64,000 nucleotides of DNA from Canna indica (Eukaryota; Streptophyta; Magnoliopsida; Zingiberales; Cannaceae): positions 4,900,501-4,964,500 of the forward strand of contig CP136898.1 in NCBI GenBank assembly GCA_034359265.1, written 5' to 3'. Positions 14,001 through 26,699 of this stretch are shown here, piece after piece. Each line of letters begins with the position of its first letter. Within the stretch, counting starts at the first letter, position 1. The position numbers were made by a program, and so were the translations under genes. The notes beneath the pieces are model-generated. The model was not told where the DNA came from. It ran no database searches and saw only the letters and a list, made by a program, of their open reading frames with translations.

Positions 14001-15373
14001 CTGCAAGACAAGTCTGATTACATGTGTATGTTATGCACAGGAATCAAGATACATTTCATGTGCAAAATTATATCCCCTACTTTTTTTCAACAAAGCTTTA
14101 CAACAATAGTTTTGTTAAGCAGGTACTAGGGAGTAGATTTGAACGAGGTTGTAAAGTAATTAATATATTTAAATACTAAATGAATAATTAAATGCTAACA
14201 TGAGTCTAGAAAGCATTCAAACTTAGCATTACCAAATTTCATAATTTACATAAGTAAATACCATATATTAGTGCCATCAAGATGGAAATCATGATTAATT
14301 TTATTCAATATTCAAATGCTCAATGTGATAAACAAGGAAAAATGACATGGACAACACGAAACTGACCTCTTTTCGATGCTCTCTAGTAACTAGCTTCTCT
14401 TCTTCAAAAAAACGCAGTGTGCGGCGCAATTGTTTACTGTGTAACTTCAAGGCTTTAGCCAAATCTTCCTCTCGAACCCATTGGCGCCTGAGACACTAAT
14501 TCATGAACAAAAGAGACCAGAAATACACAATACAATTTTTGTGCCACATAGGATGTTTAGAACAATAGAAAACCATCCGCAATTCCAGATAACTGATCTA
14601 GTTGTAAGCTAATTAACGTCTGTTTATAATTGCTTGATGTATAAGTTCCAATATGACCTAGTTAGGTTACGCTTACGAGCTAAATGAGAGTAAAAATGAA
14701 CTAGAGTCTTGATCCAACTTGAGTTTAGGACTTGAGGTAAGAAAATGAGGAAAATGGCATCCCAATGATACCATAAATTGGATGATTAGTAGTGATTATC
14801 CTAAAAGGGTTCTAATTCGTGGTGATTATCCTAAAACAATTGTAATTATACTCTACTTAATGTCAATGATTCCCACACTGACAACTATCAATTTACAGTA
14901 CCAAATATATTAAATCTGTTTTGAGGGGGGGGGGGGGGGGGGGGGAAGGAGTTTTTCTTTATCATTATACTACACATCAAGGGACGCTCATCGAACACAA
15001 ATTCTGTTTTTAATTTTCTGATATCTCAGTCTGCAATCTAATCAATACAGCAGTAGCAAAGTAAGTATTGTGCTATGGAAATCGGATTTGTTTGTGTAAC
15101 CTCGTCAGGGCATCAAGAACAATAACAGCCATCCCCCTGTTGTCCCCCCTCCCAGCCTTGGGCTGGTTATCGCCCTTTATAGTCACATCATCGTAGAAAG
15201 CCCGCGCCGCGAGCTTCACCAACCTAACCAACAAATTTCTCCGGTCAGTACGCAGAACTAAATGGTCGCCAGCAGAGCAATAAGTTACGCATCGATCGCA
15301 AGACGAAGCGCGATTGAGGTAGGAGCCAAGATCTCGAGAGCAGGGGACACCTGTTGAAGGGCTCCAAGCTCAT
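8054..15373 (-). CDS. Transcription initiation factor IIE subunit alpha (TFIIE-alpha)
   Basis: Subunit of nuclear TFIIE, which recruits TFIIH to the RNA polymerase II preinitiation complex and helps promoter opening. Ten exons (minus): 15373-15351, 15223-15101, 14487-14367, 13753-13625, 12678-12563, 12492-12318, 9714-9514, 9375-9133, 9045-8853, 8157-8054. They total 1428 nt (475 aa) with every junction in frame. The short first exon encodes MSLEPFNR, then RLVKLAARAFYDD, as in plant homologues. Exons 2-4 form the winged-helix TFE/IIE domain (RRQWVREEDLAKALKL). Exons 5-6 give a C4 zinc ribbon, CPNSSC plus CENC about 35 residues later. The C-terminal end is acidic and closes with DIDWEEG, the tail that in this family contacts the TFIIH p62 subunit. 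Introns 2, 4 and 6 are enlarged by a homopolymer and mobile elements but keep normal splice sites. Confidence 0.95.
10625..11077. mobile_element. hAT-like MITE in TFIIE-alpha intron 6
   Basis: One end reads TAGAGGTCGAAATGAGTCGG; the reverse complement of the other reads TAGGGGTGGCAATTCAATGG. These are imperfect inverted ends of the TAGGGGTG type common in plant hAT MITEs. Flanks are TTCATGAA (10617-10624) and CTCGTGAA (11078-11085), 6 of 8 identical, which fits the 8-bp duplication of hAT elements. There is no transposase. It lies inside a larger repeat-like stretch (about 10419-11195) whose ends resemble GGCCCTATTTGGTAT. Confidence 0.55.
11494..11715 (-). mobile_element. Au-like SINE in TFIIE-alpha intron 6
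   Basis: On the minus strand this unit ends in a TTG-rich tail (plus strand CAACAACAAC at 11495). Beside the tail it carries the plus-strand motif CTATTTGGGGTTGGCTACAT, typical of plant Au-type SINE tails. It is flanked by AAACAATCAAAATTATAA (11476-11493) and AAACAATCGAAGTTATAA (11716-11733), an 18-bp target duplication with two mismatches. A related copy lies at about 21946-22130. The family name is from memory; the duplication is directly visible. Confidence 0.65.
12950..13210 (-). mobile_element. RTE-type LINE remnant (reverse transcriptase C-terminus) in TFIIE-alpha intron 4
   Basis: Minus-strand conceptual translation shows MLR, then TRKDRIRN, then VAPI, then KFRWCGHVQ, in the order and spacing of the C-terminal end of plant RTE (BovB-like) LINE polyproteins. 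The frame is broken by stops and small shifts, so this is a decayed 5'-truncated insertion. No target duplication was identified. Confidence 0.65.
14925..14945. repeat. 21-base G homopolymer in TFIIE-alpha intron 2
   Basis: An uninterrupted run of 21 G residues on the plus strand (C run in the transcript). It may be length-variable and prone to assembly or sequencing error. Confidence 0.9.
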
Positions 15374-18300
15374 GACGGTAGATTTTGGTCGGGATCTATC
15401 CAAGAGAGAGGCAGAAGATTTGGATTAGGATCTCAGTCTTGCGGAGAGGATCGGGGAGCGATCATTTGCTAGGGTTTTCGGCGATGATCGAGAAGAGACG
15501 CGACTGGTAATGAGCGAGCCGCTCCGAAACGAATCGTCTCAAGAGGCCACCGTCCACACTACTTGGCCGTAGTAAATAAATATATATCTTCTCTTTTTAA
15601 AATGAAAATTTTCAGTTTAGTCCTAAAACTTTTGCTGGTTTCAATTTTGCCTCCGAATTTTATGGAGCATTTAGCCCAGATTCATAATGTGGATTCGGAA
15701 ATCCCTGAATCCATAATTTTTTTACCGAAAATATCAGTTATAACCCTAGCTTTTGCACACGTAGATCCGATTATTCGGGAGTAAAAATAATATTTTTGGA
15801 TAAAAATTTATGGATCAAAAAATTTCTGATGTATGATTTTGGGTAAATGTTCAATTTTATTTTGCGTTTGATTTATTAATTTGGGCACTTATGTGATTGT
15901 TTTTATTCAATTTAATTGTCCATGACAATGAAAATTTGTCTAACAAATTTAATAGATTAACTGGATCAAGTTAAATTTGAGAACAACTACTAAATTACAC
16001 AAATTTCTTGCCTAATAATCGACAAGACTAAAACCGAAATGAAAAATAGAAACCGACCAATAACACAATGGACACACAAATTAATGTGGTTTGATAATGG
16101 ATCGTTCATGCATCAATGAGAGAGAATGATGACACTTATTTTATTAGTGTCGAGAGAAAACTTTAGCCATAGATAAAAACATAGCATAATCTTGCAATTT
16201 TATCAGTTTAATTTTATAAAATCAAATTGGATTTGGGTTTTGTTGGGTTTGTTGGAATCAGTTTTGATCGAAATTTGGTTATATATTACTAAATTTGTGT
16301 TAATAATATTAAACTATTAACGCGGACAATTCAAATGAATAAGTCATATCGCCAAATCAATAGTTTAACGAAAATATTAATGCAGAGATAGATCGAACAC
16401 ACTTTATACCAATTGAAAAGTTAGTGCAATAAATTACTTGCAATTAAAAATTTATGTCCTAAATATTTATGGTTGCAAAAGTCGGACCATATTTAACTAT
16501 TAAACTTTTATATTTATATATATATATATAGTAATTTTTCTAAACCATATCAAATCCGATGAATTTTTCATAACTTATTTTTTCTTAAAATCATCTAAAT
16601 GTCCTCAAGCTAAATTTGATATTCGATTCAAAATTTTTGTAAAAGTCAAAAAAAAAAATAGTAAATTTCAAACTTTTCTCAAATGTGTGAAACTAAAACA
16701 AGTAATACAAATTCATCGTAATAACTATGATAATGATTACGATATATATAATATATTATTGATAGCATCCCGAACTTAAGAATATAATAGGTTTTATACT
16801 TAACCAAATATCAGACCGAACTCTAGAACATTTCAAGAATTTTTAGAAAAATAGTTATGAATATGGATTTTTCCAAATCCTCATTTTAGATATGAGAATT
16901 TTTCTAATCCCCCGTTATGAGTAAGAAAAATTGCTGGTTATATTTATATAATCAAAGATTTATCAAAATGTTTATAATTTAATATTTCTATGCCTTCCCC
17001 AACAATATTATTGTTACGTGGCTCGGATATTTTTGTTATGATACTTTAATTTTATTATTCTCTGTTAAGATAATAATAATAATTTATTTGTTTTATTAAA
17101 TTGAATAGGATAGGATAGGAAAAAGATTTTTATATAACAACAAACCAAAAAAAAACAATACTACAGATTAATTATAGCAAACATATTTCAAAGCAAAGCT
17201 AATTAAATTAGACGGCCAATTATGATTTCATTCAAAATTACTCAAAATTACGCTCCATCTTTCTAATATAATGCGCTAGTCAATATGTTATCTCGTTTCA
17301 TTCGATAAGATAGGATAATAAAAAATAAAATATTGAATAAGAACTTTTAATCCGGTGTATTTTGAATATAATTTTTATTTTATTTTATTTTAAATCCAAT
17401 TTTATTGGAACACTGCTCATCATTTACTTGTAAAAATAGACAACGTATTTGCAAAAAAATAAACAAAGCATATATAACATCGGTCAACAAGTTGACGAAC
17501 CGTTATAATTAATAGAAAAAATTAATGAAAATATTCTGAATCATTAAATTTTTAACAAATATAATATATACTTCTATTTGTAACTAATTTATACTCGAAC
17601 AATTTCATTTTGATATCAATTGTATACTCCCACGAGTTGAGTGTTAAATTAGCTGTTATATGCTGACATGAATTGCACAATCAACACAAATAAATTATTT
17701 TTTTATTCAAAATTATCTCATCGTCAAATGATCCACATAAGTAATATCAATTTTAAAAATATATTTAAAAACTTTTCAATGTCGCGACAATCATATCTTT
17801 TTTAAAAAAAAATTATAGAGTTTTAATATTTTTTAAAACTAATCTTTAATATTCGATGATGAAATAATTTTGAATAAAAAATTAATTTATTTATATTAAT
17901 TGTGCTGTCTATATTAGCATATAATGACTATTTTAACATTTAGATGATGAGAGTATACCGTTGATATCAAAATTAAAGTTCAAGTATAAATTAATTACAA
18001 ATAAAAGTATGAATTATATAAGTTGAAAATTCAATAATTTTTAATATTTTCATTAATTTTCTCTAATTAAGATAACTACAGTCAAAACCTGATGCGACAA
18101 AGCCGCGTCAATATTTCCGTGCTAAAATAATATTCCCTTCAAATATACTTCGTGATAAAAATCGTGACATGTCCCGATGCAGACTCGTGCCTGATATGCT
18201 GATACAGTGATACATCATCCCCACAGTGTTCTGGCGTACACGCCATCCCCGTCGACGTCACCCCTTCGTTCGCTGGCCAACGGTGGCGGCTGCTTCGTGT

Positions 18301-18534
18301 GACCTGGCTCCGCGTCGAAAACATGGCAACGAATACTCATGACACGACATAGTTCACGATACGAGGCGTCTCCGTTACTTCTCTAGTTCTCTGCCGATTT
18401 GTCGCGAGATATGTCTTGAGATAAGTCGTGATATCAACGAACTACTCGATTCCCCCCTGAGCCCCTCCCTGTTGTCCGCAGACTGCACTTTTCCCTCACT
18501 TCTCTCTCCGTGTGTTGTCTCTGCCCCGCCCGCC
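15374..18534. other. Divergent intergenic region between TFIIE-alpha and dolichol kinase
   Basis: Holds the TFIIE-alpha 5' leader and promoter (about 15374-15560), then about 2.5 kb of very AT-rich DNA, then a more GC-rich stretch (18160-18534) likely to be the dolichol kinase promoter and leader. The AT-rich part contains a foldback element at 17513-18065. No other gene or RNA was recognised. The GC-rich end contains ACGT-core motifs such as GACGTCACC near 18253. Confidence 0.6.
17513..18065. mobile_element. Foldback MITE with about 220-bp inverted arms
   Basis: The left arm (17513-17732) and the reverse complement of the right arm (about 17848-18065) align over about 220 bp. Shared blocks include AATTAATGAAAATATT, TTTGATATCAA and TTATTCAAAATTAT, with scattered mismatches. 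Arm ends read TAGAAAAAATTAATG and TAGAGAAAATTAATG. Possible flanking ATTAA duplications (17508-17512, 18066-18070) are weak because the region is AT-rich. There is no coding capacity. The superfamily was not assigned; Mutator-like or another long-TIR MITE is possible. Confidence 0.7.
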
Positions 18535-21500
18535 ATGGCCGCAGGGGCGCCCGAGCTCCTCAACGGCGAGAGGGCCGTCGTGGCCCTCTTCGTCTCACGC
18601 GTCCTGTTGTCTGCGCCCTTTTCCCTCCTCTACGAGGCACTTGCCCTCTTCCTCGTTGCCGTTGCAGGCCTCGCCGTTGAGATATTCGTTGAGGGCTCCG
18701 CTGCACCGCCCCGCTTCAAAACAAGGTCGACCCTCCTTCTTTACTTTTTTTCAATTCGCCTGATGTTCTTTATGGGATTCGTACCAAATAACGCAAAGTT
18801 TTACCCGATCTTCCATTTACTTGGAAGTTGGAACGGCTATAAGGTTTGGTCTTTATTCCAATTGGGCTCTTTCTCAGGTATCAATTGGTTAACATGAGAA
18901 TGATGTAGTAGGCGAATTTAGTTGGTGTAATATAATGCAAAAAAGTTCTTTTTTTGTCTTAATTTTCTTCTCTTAAATTCGTTAAGCCTTAATCTTCTTA
19001 CTGCTCAAAATTGTATTGAGGTTCAATCAATACGAGTCAGGATGCATTCGGTCTTACATGATTTAACATTGGGTTCATGAAGTGTTTGGACTCTAAAAAG
19101 ATGTTCAAACTTAGTTATGTGAAGATGAAACTTTTTTTTTGCTCAAGTTTGTGAAGACGAAACTTGTTGAGCTAAGTGAGATCCACTGATCTTTTTATGG
19201 CAGCCGCCTTAAGTCCTTGGTGTAGTCATTCTAAACCATAACTAGGATAATTTGATTGAATCCTAATCTTTTAGGCCTGGCGCTTCTTCTGGGATACTAC
19301 TGGGTGCAGTGACATTGCCCACTGTCATGCTTTCGCGGTTAATTCAACTTTCAAGGGTGCCCCTAGAGAAGGATGTAATTCCTGAAGGTAGAGTTTCTCA
19401 TCTTTAATGTGGAAATGCAGAGAGTAAATTGCTACATCATGTCACCATGGAAGTTCCACCACTGGTTTTTCTTTCACCGTAGACGTACCAGCATAAGATA
19501 AAATTTGTGGCCATAATGTTGTATTTTTATTGTCCTCACATATATTATGGTCTTATGAAGTATGAAGTGCAGATTCTCATTCAAACATAGCTATGGTAGT
19601 GGTGTATCAAATTGTTTTAAGCCACATTATCAATCTTCATGCAATCTACTTAGAATAAGAACACATTATAAAACACAAAAGATACAAGAATTATTTGCTA
19701 AACTGTCATAGTAAAAAGATTGAAGAGGTAAAAGATTAGTTATAGGAGGAGGCGGGAGCAAAAAAACAAAACAAGAAAAGAGAGCAACTGCACTATTCTA
19801 CCAGTGCAACTGCAAATATGCCTGCCATTGTTGATGGTTAGAGTTGTTTTACATTAAATAAAATAATAAAAAAGAATGAAGGCTTTATACTCATAATACC
19901 CTTTATAGTGGTTCAAGAGCCAAGACAGTATGGTATGGCTTGGTACTTGAATCCTGGTCAAAATTTACTAAATAAACTACCTAGGTCCAGTAATGTCTCA
20001 TGCTCTCATCTAAGGCTCATAATTGGTATATATCTTATCCATTCTCAAATGCCAAGTTCATCTAATGACCATACACAACCTTAGAGTCCCACTTGATGAT
20101 ATTGTTATAATAACAAATGTTTTTGTCATACTCATAACTGGACACATTGAAGTTTTGAGAAAATACTTTATAAAGCAAATGCGTTTGCTACATGGACCTG
20201 CTCAGTGATATAGACTGTAGCACATACCTCAAGACATTGAGGATCAGTAATGATATTTCAGTTTCCTGTGAGTGGTATAAATTTACTCATACAAACTTTT
20301 TCATATAACTTATGAAATGTTTATTGTTCCGTCTTTCATTAGGGTTTGATCTTGTCTTAGGCACAAATTCAGCTTTGTTGGCAGTATTTTTATATATTCA
20401 GCTGCTCTGAACTTTTTTTAAGAAAATTCTAAAATTTCTTAGAGGCAATGTAAGTGGTTTACCTTGGTTTTATATTGACTTAATTCAACACTTGACAAGT
20501 TTCTGTTTTGATATATTGAATATAAGTTTGGATGTTTTGGCTATAGTATGGACAAGAAATGTTATGTTATCATACTATTATACATTTTAGGGAATAAAAT
20601 TGGCATTTGAAATCTATCTTATTTAATATGTCCATAGTCATCTTTTCTTTTCACTGGTTGAAATATGTCTTATTTCCCCCTCTTTCCATTGGCAGAGGTT
20701 GCAGGATGGAGCATGCAGTATTGGATCGTATCTGCAAGTTGCTTTGGCGTGCTAATGTTCTTCCATTCGGCACTTCAAGATTCACCTAGCAGGATTAGTT
20801 TCTTTCGGCTAAGAAATTTTCGAGCATCAAAGTATAGCTTACTCCACATGGTTTTGTATGTAGCTGTTTGCTATCTGTCTTTCACCACAAAATCAGATGG
20901 TGGTTAGTTCCATAAATCCAATATGTTTGTTCCCCAGTAGTTTTCCCTCATCAGTACCTGATATTTTATGAGCATAGCTGTCCAACTCTGTCAAAGATTT
21001 TGTTCAAATACCAAAATGCTGAAAGTTAGACATTTTTATTCTTTTACAGGGTGGCTTCTTTCATTGAAACTGATGTGGTTAATCTTTCATGCTCTGGCAA
21101 ATGTGATACTTATCCAACATCTTCTTCTAGCATTTCCTTCATGTGCTTCATTAGGTCAGTATCACTTTTGTAGTATACTTCTTCGTAGACTTTATTTGTT
21201 AACACGATAATGATGGTGGCTTTGAATACTTTAAGCTAACATGACTTTGAACTAGTAGAAATGATAGCTGGATGCTCTTCTATTGTTGCATAGGAAATAT
21301 AGTTTGTTTCTGAATTACACCAAAATTTGACTAATGACTAGCAAGGAGTTGATGTATGGTCTGTAAAAACTGATCTTTGTCTTATGAAGTACTTAATTGA
21401 TGAAGGACAAATTAACAGCATCTTAGTTGAGCTGTTTATAATTGGGATTGAGCCATGATCAATCTAAGATTGAATTACTCTTTTTATGTCAGCAAGTTTA

Positions 21501-24500
21501 TCGGTACGAGCTTTTTCAATTGTACAAGAAGAGCTTAGGTTCTATGTGTTTAGAGCATATCTAAAACAAATCTATTAGTTTAAGTTTTAAGAGAGCTCTA
21601 ATTCTATTGAATTGGGAGAGAAATGTTAAATATTTTGACATCTGTTAGGGGTTTATTTGATGATTTGTTTTCTCTTTGGTGGCCTGCTGAGGATCTTAGA
21701 GCAAAATGGACTCTAAGATTGGGATTTTATCTTCTCTATAGTTCATTTATGCAATTACTATGAAAGTCTAGCACAACATTGGCTTCTTTAGCAGCTGGAC
21801 TATTTTGTGTGCTCTTCTTTCCTCTCTATTTCTTATTTTATCTTGTTTCTTTCAGCTATCATCTTTCTGTTTGCAAGTAATATATAGAGCTGATCAACAT
21901 GAAGATTATCAACTCTGAATTTGATAGAAATCACAAGAACAAAATAGCAACAAAAAGACATAAAGTCCCTGCTCCCAACTATATTGATAGCCACATGGAT
22001 CTTTTTCTTCCATTTAGCTCTTTTGATTCATGTTCATGAGATTTGACAAAGTTTAGCGATGGCTTTCGAAGACCTAAAGCACCCTCCACCTTTTCATCCC
22101 AGGTTGGGAACGGCATAGGTGGTGTTATAAGAATCACTTTCAAATGCTTGTAATACCAACTTATAAAATTATACAAATTCACATTATATATACACATACT
22201 TACAGAAATTCAAAACTATGATAAGGTATCCCATAAAAGTTATAATCTCCATTTTATGTCACGCAGAGATGTTTTTTAAAGATTGAAATCTTATCATAAT
22301 TTCAGGGGAAGTGCTTCTGGTGTCTTGTGGTTTGGTGCTTTACTCTGGTGACATGCTGGCACACACCTTTTACAAGGTGAATGGTCTGCTTCTCAAGTTA
22401 CCCATTATCCTTTAGCATTTGAAATACAATTAGAAAACCATGTTCAGGAAGCTATATCTTGATTTTGGTCAATGATCTTCTCAGATTGTTATGTTATTAG
22501 CATCACCAAGACAAACTTTTGTTGGATACGGAACTCATTCTGAAATAGCAAGAGTTATTCAGGTAAGGTCCTCTGAGACTTCTGGCCAAGTTGTTCATCA
22601 ATATTTTTACAGTTATTATCTGTATATGCAGGCATTGATGCTTGGCCTGTTCCTTTTTCCTGTATTTTACAAAATTGTTCTTCAAGGTTGGTTTTACCTA
22701 TCAAATTTGAGGAAGCTTGAAGCTTTAGCTTCCAATGAAGGGCTGCACAAAGTGGTTGAAAGTTCAGTTATATTTTATGCTTCTCTCTTAGCCATGCTGA
22801 CGATGTTCGTTCCAGCATGGATGCACCTTGTTTGGGATTTTCATGTGCATCCTATTCTATGGTAAGCAACTAAGCATGTTTGAAATATGTCTCATAACTA
22901 GATAATTAACCGAAATCCCTCCTTCTCAACCCCCCAGTTGAATTTCAAGTAACACTAACCAGGTGTATACACAGAAATAATGCTTCCTAGTCTGGTTTTG
23001 GGTCCGGCAAGAAATCTTCTTATTCTAGCTATATCTACTTATGTGTGTGTATTTGTTGGCAGGGTGTTTAGATTTGTATTCACTGACCCAATCAAACGCT
23101 TAGCATTATGTTTGTTCTGGATATTTGTGATTTGTGCTTCTGTTTTGCGGTTCTACAATATATCAAAGCACAGCAAGATTGAGAGGATTCTTCTTAGGAA
23201 ATACTACCATTTGGTGGCTGTTCTAATGTTTTTGCCTGCTTTCCTCCTTCAGGTGAAACACGTGAAATATATTTATATAATGTAACTATGCTAATTTTCA
23301 TCTTAAGTTGTATTACGTTTTTGCAGCCAACTTTTCTGGACCTTGCATTTGGTGCTGCTTTTGCAGTTTTCCTAATTTTAGAAATGATTCGAGTAAGTTT
23401 GTTATCTATGATAAATTTCTTCTGTATGTAGAGATTTTTGCTTTGAGTATAACTGAACATCAAAAACTAGGTTGCTGCTCTTTTTTGGTAATTAATAAAG
23501 GAATCTCAATTCTCAACAATATATATGGAAGTAGGGGTTCCTTCTAATATAAACACATTTTGCTTCTTTCTTGTAAATGGTAAACTGGCTTCTAGATTCC
23601 CTGATGGTTGATGCAAAGCCAGCTTTTACCATCTTTCTTTCTTATCATCTTTGGTTGTTCACGTCACTTCTTTAAGTTCAATGATCTAAACAATTTTAAT
23701 AATGTTAAAAGAAACTTTATTTACACCATAACAGCAAGTCTACAGTTTATTTTAGATAATTACTACAATCACTTGTCAGACTTAGTTGAGATAAGCTTTC
23801 TGCAGCCCTGGATTCAGTTAAAACCTCTGGATGTAGAGAAAATAATGTGCCAGGTTCAATCTGAATATATAATGTTGTGTCGACTAAAGTAGCTAATATT
23901 GACATGTTTTTGACAGTGTCATTATGCTGAACTAAGGTTAAAAAATGGGGTGCCATGCTAGCTTAGTGCAATATCATAGTATTTTATTTTACATATGCAG
24001 CTGTATAAAAATCATGATGCAAAGATTTTTCCAGAAAATAAGAGGCTTTCATGATTCCACGACTTAAATAAGATTTTTAACCCACAAGATCTAGTTACGT
24101 TCAATGTTTCGTGGGTAAAATAGCATGCTAGGTGCTGCTACAAAAGAAAAGTTGTGCAGAGAAATACAACTGCAGATGAAGATACCTAACTACTTATGTA
24201 TTTATTTATGTTCATGTTCTGCTTTTTACTGAGCTCAACAAGTGATGGCAGAGCATAATACAAATTTCATTATTTGGCAGATCTGGAAAATATGGCCCCT
24301 GGGGCACATTATTCATCAGTTTATGAATGCTTTTACTGATCATCGTGATTCGGAGATTCTTATTGTCAGGTTTGGTTTTTCAAGCATTAAGTTATTCGAT
24401 GTTACCTCATTGGCTAAGAATCTTTTTTTTTTGTTGCAATTTGTTTTATTTGTTCAGTCACTTCTCTCTCCTACTTGGATGTGCCCTTCCAAAATGGATG

Positions 24501-26699
24501 TCATCTGAAATGAACGATCGGCCACTTGCTCCTTTTGCTGGAATTTTAAGCTTAGGAATCGGTGACACAATGGTAAAGGATTTATACTTATCCTTCTTTG
24601 GTGTTGCATTTCTCCATGTCATGAATTCTTGTGTTTGATAGTTGATGCCAACACTAGGGACTGGGAGGAATAAATGCAGTAACTAATGGTAATTTTTATG
24701 ATAAAATTATATATGTTATAGGCACGTGTACTGAGATATTTCCTGGGAGATTTGCTTTTCTCCTGTTAGACGGGCTTTACCATGCTGTTGTTGGTTGGCG
24801 AGCTCTCTATATCTCTATATTTATATAAATATCCGTGTCTGTCTTTGGGCACTCACAATCATGTGCTGAGCAGTGGTTGTTTGATTTCACTGGCACAGTG
24901 TCAATAACTGCTTCATGAACTGTTTCAGAAGCAAGTTTGTTATGCTAAATTTAATTGGAAACTGTTTGATGTGTTGTTAAAGCAATGCAATATATTGAAC
25001 AGCATGGATTTTTGTTCAGGAACCAGAGATTTTTATAATTGATAAAATGTACTTAGAAAGTAGCACATGCATTTATGTTGCTGGCAAGCTTTTACTATCT
25101 TTTTTTGTCAGATAATCACTTTTCCCCTTTTACTTTCACTCTTGGATAATTATTTGGAGTCGTGCTTTAGTCCAGGTGGCCAATAATCAATCATAATTCT
25201 CGAGAACAGATTAATGGTGCTATTCAGTCTTCAAGAAACCTTGAATAGTTTATTTTTTTCTTGCTGAACCCGTCTTTTGGAAGAAATTATCACTTAGTAT
25301 CAACATGAAAAATGCTTCTGAAGAGTAGGAATAAGATTTATCCCGGAAGGGAAGCTAGAACGTCTCACTCTATTAGAAAATTGAATCCCTAAATTATTCA
25401 AATTTTCTCTAGATTTATTCCTGGTGGAAGTCAATATATGTCACTGTGTCAGTGCATTAGAAAATCCAACCACTAACCGACCAAAAAGTCTTGGAGTGTG
25501 TTTGTGGCAATAATTTTTTGCCTGCTTCCTGGGGGTAGTATGAATACATGAATAGCATGCTTTGGTGCTCCATAATCTAGCAGCAGCCACTATTTAGCAA
25601 CCATTTTAGCTACAGTGCTGGTTGAAACCCAAGCCACTATACTTTCATCTTTACTAATCCTTGCAAATGCCATGTAGGCAATCCTCTTTCTTCAACGCAA
25701 TGAGGTTGTACTCTCAGCTGTAATAAAGGATCTTGCTTTCTTTGTTTGGCATTTAGTCAATTATATTATGTCTATTTGAGCTCCGAGGTCAGGTTTGAAT
25801 ATGCTTTGCTTCAGCATCTTATTATTCTCATTTGTGCTTTCACAATCTGAGTGGAGATCTGAGAATTTTCCTGTTTATTTTAACAATTAACTACTACTTG
25901 TTTCTAACAACTAAAATTAATTTAGTTTTACCAGTAATTGCTTACTTCTACAGTTCTACCATAATATCAGGGAAACATGGTTCTTCAGAAACTTTTTCTT
26001 CTCTTATTTGCCATTACAGTCTTTCTTTACAGGGCAGACCTTGAACCAAACTTACAGTACTAGCTTCTTTCTTTTAGGCATCAGTCGTTGGCCACAAGTA
26101 TGGTGTTCTACGCTGGAGCAAAACTGGGAGTAAGCTGATGTCTTTTGAAAATTTCATATTTAGTTATACTTTTGTCCAAGGTTTTGGCTAAAATACAACT
26201 ATTGCTTTTGGGTATCTAAAATATTCCTTTCTTCTTCCCTAGAGAAAACTATTGAAGGCACAGCAGCTGGAATAACATCTGTCCTGGCAGCTTGCTCAAT
26301 TATCCTGCCTCTACTAGCATCAACTGGCTATCTTCTTTCTCAGGTCTGCTCTCTTTTCCCCTTTGAGAAAACCTTGAGAGGACACTTACAATTACATTCC
26401 ATGTGTGAACTAGTAAGTAGCTGAAATCTACCATCAACTGCTTGTTACTAATTGATGGGTTTCACACTCTCATACATGACTAACAGAAAAATATTAATAT
26501 ACTCTATACTTCATCATAGATTTCATACACAGATGCTTTAAAGTGCAACAAATTGATGCTAAAACTTATGCTGGTCTCTTTGCAGCACTGGTTTTCTTTG
26601 CTCTTGGCAGTCACGGTCAGCGGCTTGCTGGAGGCATACACGGCGCAACTAGACAATGCTTTTATTCCTCTCATATTCTACAGCCTACTCTGTCTATGA
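18535..26699 (+). CDS. DOK1: Dolichol kinase
   Basis: Uses CTP to phosphorylate dolichol in the ER membrane, making the lipid carrier for N-glycosylation. Fourteen exons: 18535-18725, 19275-19387, 20696-20902, 21050-21154, 22306-22376, 22485-22562, 22632-22861, 23063-23252, 23327-23392, 24281-24369, 24458-24572, 26078-26129, 26243-26343, 26586-26699. They total 1722 nt (573 aa) with all junctions in frame, close to the usual plant length. The ATG sits in a GCCATGG context. The protein is almost wholly hydrophobic, with many membrane segments. The RPGASSGILLGA block lies near residue 64. The cytidylyl-type nucleotide motif GDTMASVVGHKYG with KTGKKTIEGTAAGI lies near residues 480-515. The Arabidopsis homologue is DOK1/EVERSHED. 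An SINE-like repeat sits in intron 4. Confidence 0.94.
21946..22130 (-). mobile_element. Second Au-like SINE fragment, dolichol kinase intron 4
   Basis: Shares blocks and order with the SINE at 11494-11715: a CAACAAAAAG end, CCCAACTATATTGATAGCCACATGGAT without the central GGGGT, CATTTAGCTC, TTCATGAGATTTG and CACCTTTTCATC. It is more diverged, and I see no clean target duplication. Confidence 0.5.

Noticed and set aside
18472..18534. A start codon upstream of 18535 for dolichol kinase
   Set aside because: The frame is open back to 18472 but holds no ATG there. The ATG at 18535 has a strong context and fits the family's start.
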